A stretch of DNA of 64,000 nt from JAJPHF01 sp035293805 (GCA_035293805.1 DATGMD010000024.1:39686-103685), one strand, 5' to 3'. Positions 1 to 8,658 are shown, counted from the first letter of the stretch. A program made the numbers and translations. The notes: generated by a model from the sequence alone, not told the origin.

Positions 1-104
1 TGGCTCGCCCCCCCGGCCGTCGGCGCGGTGGCCGGCGCGCACGCCGCCGCCAGGCTAGCGGCAACCACCGAAAGCGTTATCAGGGCCTGCTGCACGCGGA
101 ACAT
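1..104 (-). CDS. N-terminus of a secreted lipoprotein, probably an ABC substrate-binding protein (cut by window edge)
   Basis: An ATG at 104 on the minus strand opens a frame that leaves the window after 34 residues. It reads as a lipoprotein signal: start MFRVQQ, a hydrophobic run to residue 21, lipobox Cys22, then an Ala/Pro/Thr-rich linker. The complete substrate-binding lipoproteins further along the window begin the same way. AGGAA lies 8 nt upstream. It follows the molybdenum hydroxylase genes on the same strand, so it may encode the uptake protein of that operon. Too little is present to name a ligand; any other lipoprotein remains possible. Confidence 0.6.
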   Translation of the reverse strand, partial: MFRVQQALITLSVVAASLAAACAPATAPTAGGAS

Positions 105-204
105 AATGCCAGTTCCTATCTCAGCTATCTGCGCAAGCAGCAACGTCTGGCACGAAACCCGGAACGCGGAGACGTAGGGCCGAGGCTCGTCCCCTGTCCT
201 ACCT

Positions 205-1077
205 TTATCGCTCCGTCGCTCGCGCCCGCGCCCGCTCCAGCGCGCGGCGGAAATACACCCCGACCATCGCGCGGCGATATTCGGCCGGGGCGCGGCGGTC
301 GGTCCACGGGTCGATGGCATCGTCCAGCAACCGCACCGCCCCCGCAACCGCCGCCGCATCGAGCGCGGTGCCGCGCAGCGCCGCCTCGGCCGCCACCGGT
401 TTGATCGGCGTCGCGCCCGCGCCGCTCAGCCCGATGCCGATCGCCTGGCAGGTGCCGTCCGGCCCAAGCGTCAGCTGCACGGCCACGCCGACCACCGCGA
501 AGTCGCCGGCCCGCCGCTCCAGTTTGAGATAGGCGCCGCCGCTGTTGGCGGCCGGGGCGGGCACCCGCACCTCAGTGATCAGCTCCGTCGGCGCCAGCGT
601 CGTCGTGAAGTAGTCGGCGAACAGGTCGGCCGCGGCGATGACGCGCTCGCCCTCGGGCCCCTGGCACTGCACCTCGCCGTTCAGCGCCAGCAGGACCGGG
701 CCCCAGTCTCCGCCCGGATCCGCCTCGGCCAGCGCCCCCGCGACCGTGCCCAGGTTGCGCACCTGCGCGTCGCCCACTACCCGCGCCGCGTCGAGCATGA
801 TCGGCAGCGCGGCTTGCACCACCGCCGCGCCCGCCACGTCGGCGTGCCGCGCCAGCGCGCCCAGCGCGAGCGTGCCGTTGCGCCGCTCGACGTAGCCCAG
901 CCCCGGCAGCCGGTTCAGGTCGATCACCACTGTGGGGTTCGCCACGCGCAGCTTCATCAGCGGGATAAGGCTCTGCCCGCCGGCCAGCGGCCGGGCGTCC
1001 TCGCCGTACTGCTCGAGCAGCGCCACCGCCTCGGCCAGCGATTCGGGCCGGAAGTAGTCGAACACCTTGGGATACAT
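205..1077 (-). CDS. FAD-binding (medium) subunit of a xanthine dehydrogenase/CO dehydrogenase-family molybdenum hydroxylase
   Basis: 290 residues, the usual length for this subunit. It should bind FAD and pass electrons from the iron-sulfur subunit to an acceptor in the cytoplasm. The family signatures are visible: start MYPKVFDYFRPESLAEAV, the flavin-binding AGGQSLIPLMKLR near residues 33-45, and RNLGTVAGALAEADPGGDW near 107-125, followed by the C-terminal CODH flavoprotein domain. Its ATG comes directly after the stop codon of the [2Fe-2S] subunit, so the two are probably translationally coupled. With the large subunit upstream it completes an L-S-M operon. Substrate is not deducible; the partner large subunit lacks the CO dehydrogenase signature. 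Confidence 0.93.
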   Translation of the reverse strand: MYPKVFDYFRPESLAEAVALLEQYGEDARPLAGGQSLIPLMKLRVANPTVVIDLNRLPGLGYVERRNGTLALGALARHADVAGAAVVQAALPIMLDAARVVGDAQVRNLGTVAGALAEADPGGDWGPVLLALNGEVQCQGPEGERVIAAADLFADYFTTTLAPTELITEVRVPAPAANSGGAYLKLERRAGDFAVVGVAVQLTLGPDGTCQAIGIGLSGAGATPIKPVAAEAALRGTALDAAAVAGAVRLLDDAIDPWTDRRAPAEYRRAMVGVYFRRALERARARATER

Positions 1078-1689
1078 CTAGGCCTCCGCCATCGCGGCCG
1101 CGGCCGCCCGGATCGCCGCGACGATGTTGCGGTAGCCCGTGCAGCGGCAGAGGTTGCCCGAGATGGCCTGCTTGATCTCCTCATCGGTGGGCGTCGGGTT
1201 CTGGCGCAGAAGCCCCCACGCCGCCATCAGCATCCCCGCCGTGCAGTAGCCGCACTCCACCGCGTCGGCCTCCCAGAACGCTTGCTGGAGCGGATGGAGA
1301 CCCCTTCCCCCCACCCCCCCTTCCCCCATGGGGGGCAAGGGGGCTTCCAGTGCAGGCTCACACGGCGTCGTCCCCCCTTCCCCTCCCTGGGGGGAAGGGG
1401 GGGCAGGGGGGGATAGGGGTCCGAGCCCCTCCACCGTCAGCACGTCGCCGCCGTCGGTCTGGACGGCGTAGACCATGCAGGACTTCACGGGCCGCCCGTT
1501 CCAGAGCACTGTGCAGCAGCCGCAGCGGCCGATGACGCAGCCCACGTGGGCGCCCGTGAGCCCCAGCACGTCGCGCAGGAAGTGGATGAGCAACAGGCGT
1601 GGCTCGATCTCCGCCCGCCGCTCCGCGCCGTTCACAGTGACCGCGATGCGCACGCGCGCCGCCCCCTCGGGTGAGAGCACCTTCTCCAC
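1078..1689 (-). CDS. [2Fe-2S] small subunit of molybdenum hydroxylase, carrying an in-frame palindromic-repeat insertion
   Basis: 203 residues against about 155-165 usual. The plant-type ferredoxin cluster is intact (Cys51, 56, 59, 71), as is the C-terminal helical cluster (Cys146, 149, 181, 183 in ECGYC and CRCTGY), so electron transfer from molybdenum to FAD should be possible. Between TVEGLG (to residue 90) and LHPLQQAF (from 131) lies a Pro/Gly-rich segment of about 40 residues with no family counterpart. It is encoded by two GC-rich palindromes of the kind that fill intergenic gaps here. The frame stays open and both conserved halves remain in frame. The large subunit ends 67 nt upstream and the FAD subunit follows immediately. 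The start at 1689 is the only sensible ATG before the ferredoxin domain. Confidence 0.92.
   Translation of the reverse strand: MEKVLSPEGAARVRIAVTVNGAERRAEIEPRLLLIHFLRDVLGLTGAHVGCVIGRCGCCTVLWNGRPVKSCMVYAVQTDGGDVLTVEGLGPLSPPAPPSPQGGEGGTTPCEPALEAPLPPMGEGGVGGRGLHPLQQAFWEADAVECGYCTAGMLMAAWGLLRQNPTPTDEEIKQAISGNLCRCTGYRNIVAAIRAAAAAMAEA
1300..1419 (-). repeat. In-frame palindromic element inside the [2Fe-2S] subunit gene
   Basis: About 120 bases holding two imperfect palindromes built from C-runs and G-runs around a short centre (CCCTCCCTGGGGGGAAGGGG type on the plus strand, then CCCCCATGGGGGGCAAGGGG type), separated by a ~27-base spacer. The coding-strand copy ends in GGGGTCTCCATCC, very like the end of the element in the second small-subunit gene at 14208-14327. 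It encodes residues 91-130 of the host protein. Confidence 0.8.
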
Positions 1690-1756
1690 TTATCGTCCCC
1701 CCGCGCTGCTTTCCGCCACGCGAGACCTGAGGAGCGTTTGCAGCGGCCAAGCCCCC

Positions 1757-4162
1757 TCACTCTCGCTGTGGGGCGCGCTGGCTCTCCGCCGCGTGGATCA
1801 GCCGCCAGACGCGGTCGCGCGTGTACGGCGTCTGCCGAATCCGGACGCCGAGCGGCGCCAGCGCGTCCTCGATGGCGTTGCCGAGCGCGCATGGCGGGCT
1901 GAGCGTGCCGGTCTCGCCGGCCCCCTTGGCGCCGAGCGGCGTGAACGGCGTCGGCGTCTCCAGGTGGTCGAGCGTCAGCGCCGGCACGTCGTTCACGGTC
2001 GGCAGCAGGTAGTCCATGAACGTCGAGTTGAGCTGTCCGTCCTCGTCGTAGCCCAGCTCCTCGAACAGCGCGCCGCCGATGCCCTGCGCGATGCAGCCCA
2101 CGTGCTGCGTCTCCACGATGCGCGGGTTCAGCATCGTGCCGCAGTCGTGGACGCTGACGTACTTCACGATCTCCACCGCCCCCGTGTCCATGTCCACGTC
2201 CACCGCGGCCACCACCGCCTCGTACGGATAGGCCGCGAACTCGTTGTGGCGCCCGCGCTCGTCGGGCTCGTAGACGATGTTCGGGTTCGTGAAGTAGCCC
2301 AGCACCTCCAGGCCAGGGTCCATCCCCGGCGGCAGCAGGTACACGTCGTTGTAGGCGATCCGCGTCACGTCGCGCAGCGTGAGGCCGCGCTCCGAGCCGT
2401 CGATCGCGCGCACGGCGCTCCCGTCGATCACCAGCGCGTCCGGCGCCACGCCCAGGTTGTGCGCCGCGATCTGCACGATCTTGTCGCGCAGGCGGTCGGC
2501 CGCGACGTACACGGCGGGCATGAGCACGACCGACGAGCGGCTGCTGCCCGCGCCCGTGCCGAACGGCGCGGTGTTCGTGTCGACCGGGAGCACGTCGACC
2601 GTCTCCGGGGCGACGCCCAGACGGTCGGCGATGATCTGCACGAACGTCGTCACGTGGCCCTGGCCCTGCTGAGCATGGCTGGGGAAGAGGCTGACCCGGC
2701 CCGATGGCTCCATGCGCAGGCGGCAGGCCCCGAAGCCCCCGCCCGCGCCGCGCCGCCCCGCGCCCGTCGGCTCGATGACCAGCGACGTGCCGATGCCGCG
2801 CCGCACGCGCCCCGCCGGCCGCGCCGCCTGCTCGCGCCGCAGCCCGTCGTAGTCGGCCAGCTCCATCGCGCGGCGCAGCGCCGTGTGGTACCGCCCGCTA
2901 TCAAGGATCGCCCCGGTGGCGGTGCGGTAGGGGAACGCGTCCTCGGGCACGAAGTTCAGCAGCCGCACCTCGGTGGGGTCGCGGCCCACGCGCCGCGCGA
3001 TGAGGTCGATCAACCGCTCGATCACGAACGCGGCGTCCGCCTTGCCGATGCCCCGCAGCGAGCCGTGCGGCGCCTTGTTGGTGGCCGCGCCATATGCGTC
3101 CACCGCGTACTGCTGGATGTCGTAGGCGCCGGTCATATACAGCACCGTGGCCATGAGCGCGTTGTCGATGTACGCCGCGGCGCCCAGATCGGCGGTGATG
3201 CGGTCGCGCAGGCCGAGGATGCGGCCGTCGGCGCGCACCGCCACCTCGACGTCGTGCACCTGGTCGCGGCCCTGGCGCACCGTCGCCAGATGCTCGGTGC
3301 GCGTCTCCGCCCACTTCACCGGCCGCTCCAGCCGCCGCGCCAGGTAGGGGATGATTAGCTCCTCGGGGTAGGTGCCGTTCTTCGCGCCGAACGAGCCGCC
3401 CACGTCGGGGATGATGACGCGGATGTGGTTCTCGGGCAGCCGCAGCGCCGCCGCCACGCGCCCCCGCACGGCGTGCGCGCCCGCCGACGACGACCAGATG
3501 GTCAGCACGCCCACCAGCGGGTCCCACTGGGCGAGCACGCCGCGCCCCTCCATCGGGCACGGCGTCCACCGGTGCGAGCGGAAGCGCTCGCGGAGGACGT
3601 GGTCGGCGACGGCGAAGGCGCCGTCCACGTCCTCGCTGGCGAAGTGGACCTCCTGCACGAGGTTGCCGCTGGGCAGCTCCTCGAACAGCACGGCGGCGTC
3701 GGGCGCGAGCGCCTGCTCGGCATCGGCGATTACGGGCAGCGGCTCGTAGTCCACCACGACCGCGTCGGCGGCGTCTTGCGCCTGGTAGCGGCTCTCGGCC
3801 ACCGCCACCGCCACGGCCTCGCCGACGTAGCGCACCTTGGTCTCGGCCAGCGCGTGGAAGCGCAGCGCGGCGACGATCGGGCCGCCGGTGCCGGGCAGCC
3901 GCGCCATGTCGGCGGCCACGTCGGCCGCCGTAACGACCGCCACCACGCCCGGCAGCGCCCGCGCCGCGCTCGTGTCGATGCCGCGGATGCGCGCGTGCGC
4001 CACCGTCGCGCGCACGAACGCGGCGTACAGTGTGCCCGGCAGCCGCACGTCGTCCACGTACTCGCCGGCGCCCCGCACGAACCGCTCGGTTTCGCGGCGC
4101 AGCGGGCGGCCGCCGATGGCGTACTCGCTCGCCGCGCCGTCCCACGTCAGCGTCTCCGTCAC
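1757..4162 (-). CDS. Molybdenum-binding large subunit of a xanthine dehydrogenase-family hydroxylase
   Basis: 801 residues, typical for the family. This catalytic subunit hydroxylates a substrate with water at a molybdopterin-cytosine-dinucleotide centre. The N-terminal a/b-hammerhead domain (GEYVDDVRLPGTLYAAFVR, residues 32-50) is followed by the molybdopterin domain with GGSFGAKNGTYPEE near 260-275, HAQQGQGH and GTGAGSSRSS. The C-terminal GAKGAGETGT carries the catalytic Glu (about residue 750). The position of the CO dehydrogenase form I signature AYxCSFR reads HGSLRGIGK, so this is not a CO oxidiser of that type. It is the first structural gene of the L-S-M order; the OsmC gene lies upstream. 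An aromatic, heterocyclic or aldehyde substrate is likely. Confidence 0.93.
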   Translation of the reverse strand: MTETLTWDGAASEYAIGGRPLRRETERFVRGAGEYVDDVRLPGTLYAAFVRATVAHARIRGIDTSAARALPGVVAVVTAADVAADMARLPGTGGPIVAALRFHALAETKVRYVGEAVAVAVAESRYQAQDAADAVVVDYEPLPVIADAEQALAPDAAVLFEELPSGNLVQEVHFASEDVDGAFAVADHVLRERFRSHRWTPCPMEGRGVLAQWDPLVGVLTIWSSSAGAHAVRGRVAAALRLPENHIRVIIPDVGGSFGAKNGTYPEELIIPYLARRLERPVKWAETRTEHLATVRQGRDQVHDVEVAVRADGRILGLRDRITADLGAAAYIDNALMATVLYMTGAYDIQQYAVDAYGAATNKAPHGSLRGIGKADAAFVIERLIDLIARRVGRDPTEVRLLNFVPEDAFPYRTATGAILDSGRYHTALRRAMELADYDGLRREQAARPAGRVRRGIGTSLVIEPTGAGRRGAGGGFGACRLRMEPSGRVSLFPSHAQQGQGHVTTFVQIIADRLGVAPETVDVLPVDTNTAPFGTGAGSSRSSVVLMPAVYVAADRLRDKIVQIAAHNLGVAPDALVIDGSAVRAIDGSERGLTLRDVTRIAYNDVYLLPPGMDPGLEVLGYFTNPNIVYEPDERGRHNEFAAYPYEAVVAAVDVDMDTGAVEIVKYVSVHDCGTMLNPRIVETQHVGCIAQGIGGALFEELGYDEDGQLNSTFMDYLLPTVNDVPALTLDHLETPTPFTPLGAKGAGETGTLSPPCALGNAIEDALAPLGVRIRQTPYTRDRVWRLIHAAESQRAPQRE

Positions 4163-4261
4163 CCTTGCTACCCTCCGTAGCGTAGATCCTGGACCAGCTC
4201 GCCCCGCCGGAACGAGGTGGCTGGTATCGGCCAGGGCCTGGCGCGCGGGTTAGAAAGCCTC

Positions 4262-4286
4262 GTAGGGGCGGGTTTCATGCCCGCCC
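4262..4286. repeat. Short dispersed inverted repeat (GTAGGGGCGGGTTTC / GCCCGCCC type)
   Basis: GGGCGGGTTTCATGCCCGCC, an inverted repeat with a short centre, preceded by GTAGG. The same element recurs at 25573-25597 and, with small changes on the other strand, at 49943-49966. It lies between the large-subunit and OsmC genes. Nothing else is recognisable in 4163-4350. Confidence 0.75.
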
Positions 4287-4350
4287 GCGGCCGTCGAGTC
4301 CGCCAACCCGAAGCCGCCTGGCCCCTCGGTCAGACACCAGCACGCCGTAG

Positions 4351-4887
4351 CTACGCCCCGTAGCTCTGCTCGTGGACCACCTGGCCGTTGTGCTCGACCG
4401 TGACGTCGATGCGGCTGCCGCGCGCCGCGGTCACGAAGGCCGGACAGCGCCGCGTCGCCTCGTCCACGATACGGGTAACCTCCTCCGCGCGGTTCGGGCT
4501 GTCGATGGCAACGGTGAGCGTCATGCGCGTGAACCCCGGCGGCAGGTCGGGGCTGCTCGCGCCGACGTACCCGGAGATCTCGCTCTCGATACGGTCGATC
4601 TGCAGGTCCAGCAGCGCGGCGCTCTTCACCGTCCATACCTGGTGGCACATCATGATGCCCGCGAGGAAGTAGCGCAGCGGCGCCGGCCCCGCGTCCGTGC
4701 CGCCCATCTGCTCGCCCTCGTCGGAGATGAAGCTGTGCCCCTCGACCGTCGCCCGGAACTGTAAGCCCTGGAGTCCCCGCGACTTCACCGTCGTGACCGG
4801 CCGCTGCGGCCCGTCCGGCGCCCGCCCCGCGCGCTCGCGCAGCTGGCGCTCCGCCAGCTCCTTCAGGTGCTCCGCTACTTTGAACAT
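4351..4887 (-). CDS. OsmC-family protein
   Basis: 178 residues. OsmC/Ohr proteins are thiol peroxidases or detoxification proteins with two redox Cys; here they appear in AGIMMCHQVWT (about residue 96) and TRRCPAFV (about 149). The usual Gly-rich stretch before the first Cys is present (GEQMGGTDAGPAP), and the C-terminal strand ends in EHNGQVVHEQSYGA. The start at 4887 sits against a palindromic repeat whose GAGGG may serve as ribosome-binding site. It lies between the UbiD-type decarboxylase and the molybdenum hydroxylase on the same strand, a place where such proteins may protect oxygen-sensitive enzymes or act on reactive intermediates; this role is inference. Confidence 0.85.
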   Translation of the reverse strand: MFKVAEHLKELAERQLRERAGRAPDGPQRPVTTVKSRGLQGLQFRATVEGHSFISDEGEQMGGTDAGPAPLRYFLAGIMMCHQVWTVKSAALLDLQIDRIESEISGYVGASSPDLPPGFTRMTLTVAIDSPNRAEEVTRIVDEATRRCPAFVTAARGSRIDVTVEHNGQVVHEQSYGA

Positions 4888-4890
4888 CTG

Positions 4891-5072
4891 CCCTCACCCC
4901 CCGCCCTCTCCCATAGGGAGAGGGGGCCTCAGTTGCTCCTCACCCGCGCAGCGAGTCATCCTGTCCCCCCTCCCCCTGGGAGAGGGCTAGGGTAAGGGTT
5001 GCCGGGGTAGCCCCCGCCTTTCCTGGCCAGGCGACCCTAACCCCCCGCCCGCTCCCCCTGGGAGCGGGGCCT
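4891..5072. repeat. Three GC-rich palindromes between OsmC and UbiD genes
   Basis: Three imperfect palindromes of the CCCCTGGGAGAGGG family, centred near 4911, 4979 and 5055, each a C-rich arm, short centre and G-rich arm. They fill the whole gap between the two genes and could act as transcript ends or mRNA-stabilising stem-loops. Confidence 0.75.
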
Positions 5073-5075
5073 GGC

Positions 5076-6530
5076 TCAGCCGTCCAGCATGGCGCCCCAC
5101 TTGGCCTCGGTGGCGCGGCGCAGCTCGGGCGCGATGCTCGTCGTCGCCGGGAACTGCTCGCGCCAGTGGTAGGGGCGCGTCGCGTCGATGATCGCCACTG
5201 ACCCGGTGTAGTCGCCTTTCTCCTTCTTGTCGGGGTCCAGCCGCGGGTCGATGCGGTAGCTCCAGATGCGGCGGTTGATGTCGATGGAGGTCGCGGGGTC
5301 GCAGCGCGTCGCCACCGCCCACAGCACCTCGTCCAGGTCATACGGGTTCACGTCGTCGTCCACCAGGATCACGAAGCGGCCGTGGTAGCCCGCCGTGCCG
5401 CCCAGACAGCCGAGCCCGGCGCGCATCGCGTGGCCCGGGAACGACTGCTTGATCGCGATGATCGTGAAGCCCCAACGGTAATTGACCCCGATGATGCCAG
5501 GGATACCCAGCTTCTCCAGCTCGGCCCACACCAGTACGCCGCGCGAGCTGAGCACGTCGCGCCAGACGTTCTGGAAGGGCGGCGTGCCCAGGATGATCGG
5601 GGCGTCGCGGCGCAGCACCGCCCGAATGCGCGTGAGCGACGTGGGCCGTGCGCCGCCGCCGTAGTAGCCCGACGCCTCCCCGAACGGCCCTTCCGTGGCG
5701 GTACCGGCCTCGGGCGGCAGCATCTCGCCCTCCAGCACCACCTCCGCCGTCGCCGGGATCGGCAGCCCGCTGACCACGCCCGGCGTCACCTCCACCGGCG
5801 CGCCGCGCAGCCAGCCGGCGTAGTCGTACTCCGGCTGGCCCCACGCCAGGTTCGTCCCCGCCGTGACGAGCAGGGCCGGGTCCTGGCCCAGCGAGATGGC
5901 GATGGGACACGGCTTCCCCTGCGCCCAGTACTTCTTGCGGATCACGTCGCCGTGGTGGCCCGAGCCGATGTGGACCACCAGCGTGTTGCGGTCGATCAGC
6001 ATGTAGCGGTACGAGCCGACGTTCACGTAGTCGCTGTCCGGGTCGCGCGTCACCGACGCGGTGGCGCACATGTACGGCCCGCCGTCGTGCTCGTGCCACT
6101 GCACCCAGGGAATCTCGTGCAGGTTGACCTCGTCGTCCACCTGCACGTGCTGCTTCACCGGCCCGTCGGCCACCGTGACGGGCGGGATCGGCTCGACGCG
6201 CAGCACCTGGTCCTTCCACCACTGGATCGCCTCGCTGTCGGTTAGCTCCAGCGGGCAGCCGTAGAGCAGGCGCTCGCGCCGCGAGTGATTGGTCAGGTTC
6301 GTCATGACGCGGTAGCCGTGCGGATAGCCGGGCAGGTCGTCGAAGAGGAGCGCTGGGCACTGCTTGCGCGCCGCGGCCACCTCGGTGATGGCGCCGATCT
6401 CCAGGTGCGGGTCGGCGCCCGTGAGCCGCTTGAGCTGGCCCAGCCCCTCGACCACGTCGATGAACTCGCGCAGGTCGGCAAAGGCGCGAGTTTCGCGGCC
6501 GCCCGCCGCGCGCGTCGTGGTGATCGCCAT
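5076..6530 (-). CDS. UbiD-family prenyl-FMN-dependent decarboxylase
   Basis: 484 residues, normal for UbiD enzymes, which (de)carboxylate aromatic or a,b-unsaturated acids with prenylated FMN in the cytoplasm. The catalytic set looks intact: Arg175 in VGSYRYM and both acids of the EGPFGE motif (Glu280 and Glu285), with spacing matching the Arg-Glu-Glu network of fungal Fdc1. ATG at 6530 was chosen because GGAGGTG lies 7 nt upstream; the open frame extends further only as noise. It follows the GntR gene by 47 nt on the same strand, so the two are probably cotranscribed and controlled from the shared divergent promoter. No UbiX prenyltransferase lies in the window. Together with CoA transferases opposite, a phthaloyl-CoA-decarboxylase-like role is conceivable but unproven. 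Confidence 0.92.
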   Translation of the reverse strand: MAITTTRAAGGRETRAFADLREFIDVVEGLGQLKRLTGADPHLEIGAITEVAAARKQCPALLFDDLPGYPHGYRVMTNLTNHSRRERLLYGCPLELTDSEAIQWWKDQVLRVEPIPPVTVADGPVKQHVQVDDEVNLHEIPWVQWHEHDGGPYMCATASVTRDPDSDYVNVGSYRYMLIDRNTLVVHIGSGHHGDVIRKKYWAQGKPCPIAISLGQDPALLVTAGTNLAWGQPEYDYAGWLRGAPVEVTPGVVSGLPIPATAEVVLEGEMLPPEAGTATEGPFGEASGYYGGGARPTSLTRIRAVLRRDAPIILGTPPFQNVWRDVLSSRGVLVWAELEKLGIPGIIGVNYRWGFTIIAIKQSFPGHAMRAGLGCLGGTAGYHGRFVILVDDDVNPYDLDEVLWAVATRCDPATSIDINRRIWSYRIDPRLDPDKKEKGDYTGSVAIIDATRPYHWREQFPATTSIAPELRRATEAKWGAMLDG

Positions 6531-6577
6531 CGTGCCCACCTCCTGTCGTGTCCCCGGCTCGCACGGCGCCGTCCGAC

Positions 6578-7324
6578 CTAGGATCTGCGTCGCGCGGCGC
6601 CGTGCGCGGCCGCACCCACCATGCCGTTCCCCGTGCTCTCCGACGCACCCTCGGCCACCTCGGGAGCGACGCGCGCCAGCAGCGCCGCCGCAGCCCCGTC
6701 GATCAGCTTGGCCGAGAGCTGCCCCGCCCGGTCTGCATCGCCGGCGCGGAAGGCGGCCACCATCTCCTGGTGCGTCGCGAGCGATTCGGCCATGCGGCCC
6801 GGCAGCGACATCGACGTGAAGCGCAGGCGCAGCACCTGGGTGCCCAGCGTGCGCAGCAGGTTCTGCAGCGTCCGATTGCCGCTCGTCTGGTGGACCAGGT
6901 CGTGGAACCGCACGTTGCGTTGGAAGTAGCCCTCCACGTCGCCGGCCGCCACGCGGGCCGCCATCTCGTCCACCAGCGTCTCTAGCTCTGCGAGCGTCGC
7001 CGGCGGCATGCGCCGCGTGGCGAGCCGCGCCGACAGCGCGCCCAGCGCCGCGCGGCACTGGTAGATGCTCACGATCTCCTCGGGCGGCGTCGCCTTCACG
7101 TAGACGCCGCGCCGTGGCAGGATGCTGACCAGCCCCTCCCGCTGGAGAATGCGGAAGCTCTCGCGGATCGGCTGGCGGCTGATGCCGAACTCGCGCGCCA
7201 GGCGCTCCTCTACAAGGCGCGTGCCGGGCGCGAGCGTCCCCCGCACGATGCGGTCGGTAAGCACGCGCACGACCTCGTCCACGAGCGAGCCGGGCGGCTG
7301 AAACGGGTTGACAGGCTCCTGCAT
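6578..7324 (-). CDS. GntR-family transcriptional regulator with FCD effector domain
   Basis: 248 residues from ATG 7324. The N-terminal winged helix-turn-helix is clear (LVEERLAREFGISRQPIRES, about residues 37-56, then LQREGLVSILPRRGVYV). A helical FCD-type domain follows, with metal/ligand residues in FHDLVHQTSGN and THQEMVAAF; FadR/FCD proteins bind organic acids. A TTG at 7360 would extend the N-terminus by 12 residues but has no better ribosome site. The gene diverges from the CoA-transferase genes and the perfect palindrome TTGTCGACAA lies between them, so it likely controls both arms of the divergon. Confidence 0.92.
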   Translation of the reverse strand: MQEPVNPFQPPGSLVDEVVRVLTDRIVRGTLAPGTRLVEERLAREFGISRQPIRESFRILQREGLVSILPRRGVYVKATPPEEIVSIYQCRAALGALSARLATRRMPPATLAELETLVDEMAARVAAGDVEGYFQRNVRFHDLVHQTSGNRTLQNLLRTLGTQVLRLRFTSMSLPGRMAESLATHQEMVAAFRAGDADRAGQLSAKLIDGAAAALLARVAPEVAEGASESTGNGMVGAAAHGAARRRS

Positions 7325-7353
7325 GGGCGCTATTATCTGCCCCACCCGACCGC

Positions 7354-7370
7354 TTGTCAATTGTCGACAA
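7354..7370. promoter_or_regulatory. Probable GntR operator in the divergent promoter
   Basis: TTGTCAATTGTCGACAA contains the perfect 10-bp palindrome TTGTCGACAA (7361-7370) plus an extra TTGTC half-site. The form GT-(N)x-AC with flanking T/A is the general GntR-family operator type. It is 36 nt upstream of the regulator ATG and 28 nt upstream of the first CoA-transferase GTG, so a bound regulator would cover both promoters. Confidence 0.6.
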
Positions 7371-7398
7371 TCTACAGCGCGCCTTCAGGAGAGCCCAC

Positions 7399-8658
7399 GT
7401 GAGCGCTACCGCTCCGGCGACACGGCCGCCCGCGGCCCCCGGCTCGGGCGCCCTCGACGGCCTGCGCATCCTGGAGGTGGCAGGGCTCTTCGGCGCCTAC
7501 TGCGGCAAGCTGTTCGCCGAGCTGGGCGCCGACGTCATCCTGGTCGAGCCGCCGGGCGGCGCCCCGCAGCGCCGCACCGGCCCGTTTCTGGACGAGGCGC
7601 CCGGTCCCGACGGCAGCCTGACCTTCGCCTACCTGCACAGCAGCAAGCGCGGCGTCACGCTCGACCTCGACACCGCCGACGGCCAGGTGCTCTTCCGCGG
7701 ACTGGCGGCCTCGGCGGCGGCCGTGGTCGAGAGCGCGCCGCCGGGCGCCCTCGACGCGCGCGGCCTCGGCTACGACGCGCTCGGCGCCCCGAATCCCGCG
7801 CTCGTCTACACCAGCATCACGCCGTTCGGCCGCGAGGGCCCTTACGCCGACCTGCCGGCCAGCGACCTGACGCTGATGGCGCTCGGCGGGCTGCTCTGCC
7901 TGGGCGGCTACGACGACGGCGAGCCGACGCGCGCCTACGGCGACCAGGCGCTGCGCGCCGCCGACCAGTTCGCCGCCGTCGGCACGCTGCTGGCAATCCT
8001 CCAGGCCGAGGCGACGGGCCAGGGCCAGCGCGTGGACGTGTCGGCGCAGGAGTGCGTCGTGCTGGCGCTGGAGAACGCCATCCAGTACTACGACCTGGAA
8101 GGCACGGTGCGGCGCCGCCTGGGCGCGGGCCAGCGCCAGGCCGGCATCGGCGTCTACCCCTGCGCCGACGGCCACATCTACCTGCTCGCCACCACCTATG
8201 GCCAGAAGTGGGACCCGCTCGTCCACTGGCTGATGGACGCCGGCGTGAAGGGCGCCGAGCAGTTCCTGGAGCCGCGCTGGCGCACCGTCGAGTGGCTCCA
8301 GCAGGAGGAGGCGAAGGCGATCTTCCTGGAGGCGTTTCTCCAGCTCACGCTGCCGCGCACGAAGGCCGAGCTATATGCCGGCGGCGTCGAGCGGCAGCTC
8401 CCGCTCTGCCCGATCAACACGCCCGCCGACGTGCTCGCCAGCCCGCAGCTTGCCGCCCGCGGCTACTTCGCGGCGGCGGCCCATCCCGCGCTCGACCGGC
8501 CGCTGGTCATGCCCGGCGCGCCGTACCAGCTCTCGGCCACGCCCTGGCGCCTGCGCGGGCCGGCGCCCACGCTCGGCCAGCACAACGCGGAGATCTACGC
8601 GGAGCTGGGGCTCGGACCGGCCGACCTCGCCCACCTGCGCGCCGCGGCGGTGCTCTGA
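7399..8658 (+). CDS. CaiB/BaiF class III CoA-transferase, probable catalytic subunit
   Basis: 419 residues. Class III CoA-transferases move CoA between carboxylic acids through an aspartyl-CoA thioester. The N-terminal LDGLRILEVAGLFGAYCGKL and GADVILVEPP are typical, and Asp156 in ASDLTLMALGG aligns with the nucleophile of formyl-CoA transferase. GTG at 7399 was chosen because AGGAGA lies 6 nt upstream. It starts the plus arm of the divergon and is followed after 73 nt by a second, divergent CoA-transferase gene, as in the two-subunit BbsEF (benzylsuccinate) and SptAB (phthalate) enzymes. Substrate unknown; an aromatic or dicarboxylic acid is plausible. Confidence 0.92.
   Translation: MSATAPATRPPAAPGSGALDGLRILEVAGLFGAYCGKLFAELGADVILVEPPGGAPQRRTGPFLDEAPGPDGSLTFAYLHSSKRGVTLDLDTADGQVLFRGLAASAAAVVESAPPGALDARGLGYDALGAPNPALVYTSITPFGREGPYADLPASDLTLMALGGLLCLGGYDDGEPTRAYGDQALRAADQFAAVGTLLAILQAEATGQGQRVDVSAQECVVLALENAIQYYDLEGTVRRRLGAGQRQAGIGVYPCADGHIYLLATTYGQKWDPLVHWLMDAGVKGAEQFLEPRWRTVEWLQQEEAKAIFLEAFLQLTLPRTKAELYAGGVERQLPLCPINTPADVLASPQLAARGYFAAAAHPALDRPLVMPGAPYQLSATPWRLRGPAPTLGQHNAEIYAELGLGPADLAHLRAAAVL

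Noticed and set aside
1475..3358. Long plus-strand frame of about 627 codons opposite the molybdenum subunit, and many similar ones (e.g. 2901-4145 minus, 50535-51371 plus, 54129-55358 plus)
   Set aside because: Products are Arg/Ala/His-rich with no motifs and lie antisense or out of frame to clearly recognised genes; long spurious frames are expected at this base composition.
1757..4162. Aerobic CO dehydrogenase large subunit (coxL)
   Set aside because: The AYxCSFR signature is absent here (HGSLRGIGK) and in the second large subunit (VVVRGAGRPQ), so only the wider hydroxylase family is claimed.
6531..7469. Upstream extension of the first UbiD frame
   Set aside because: It overlaps the GntR gene; GGAGGTG directly before ATG 6530 fixes the start.
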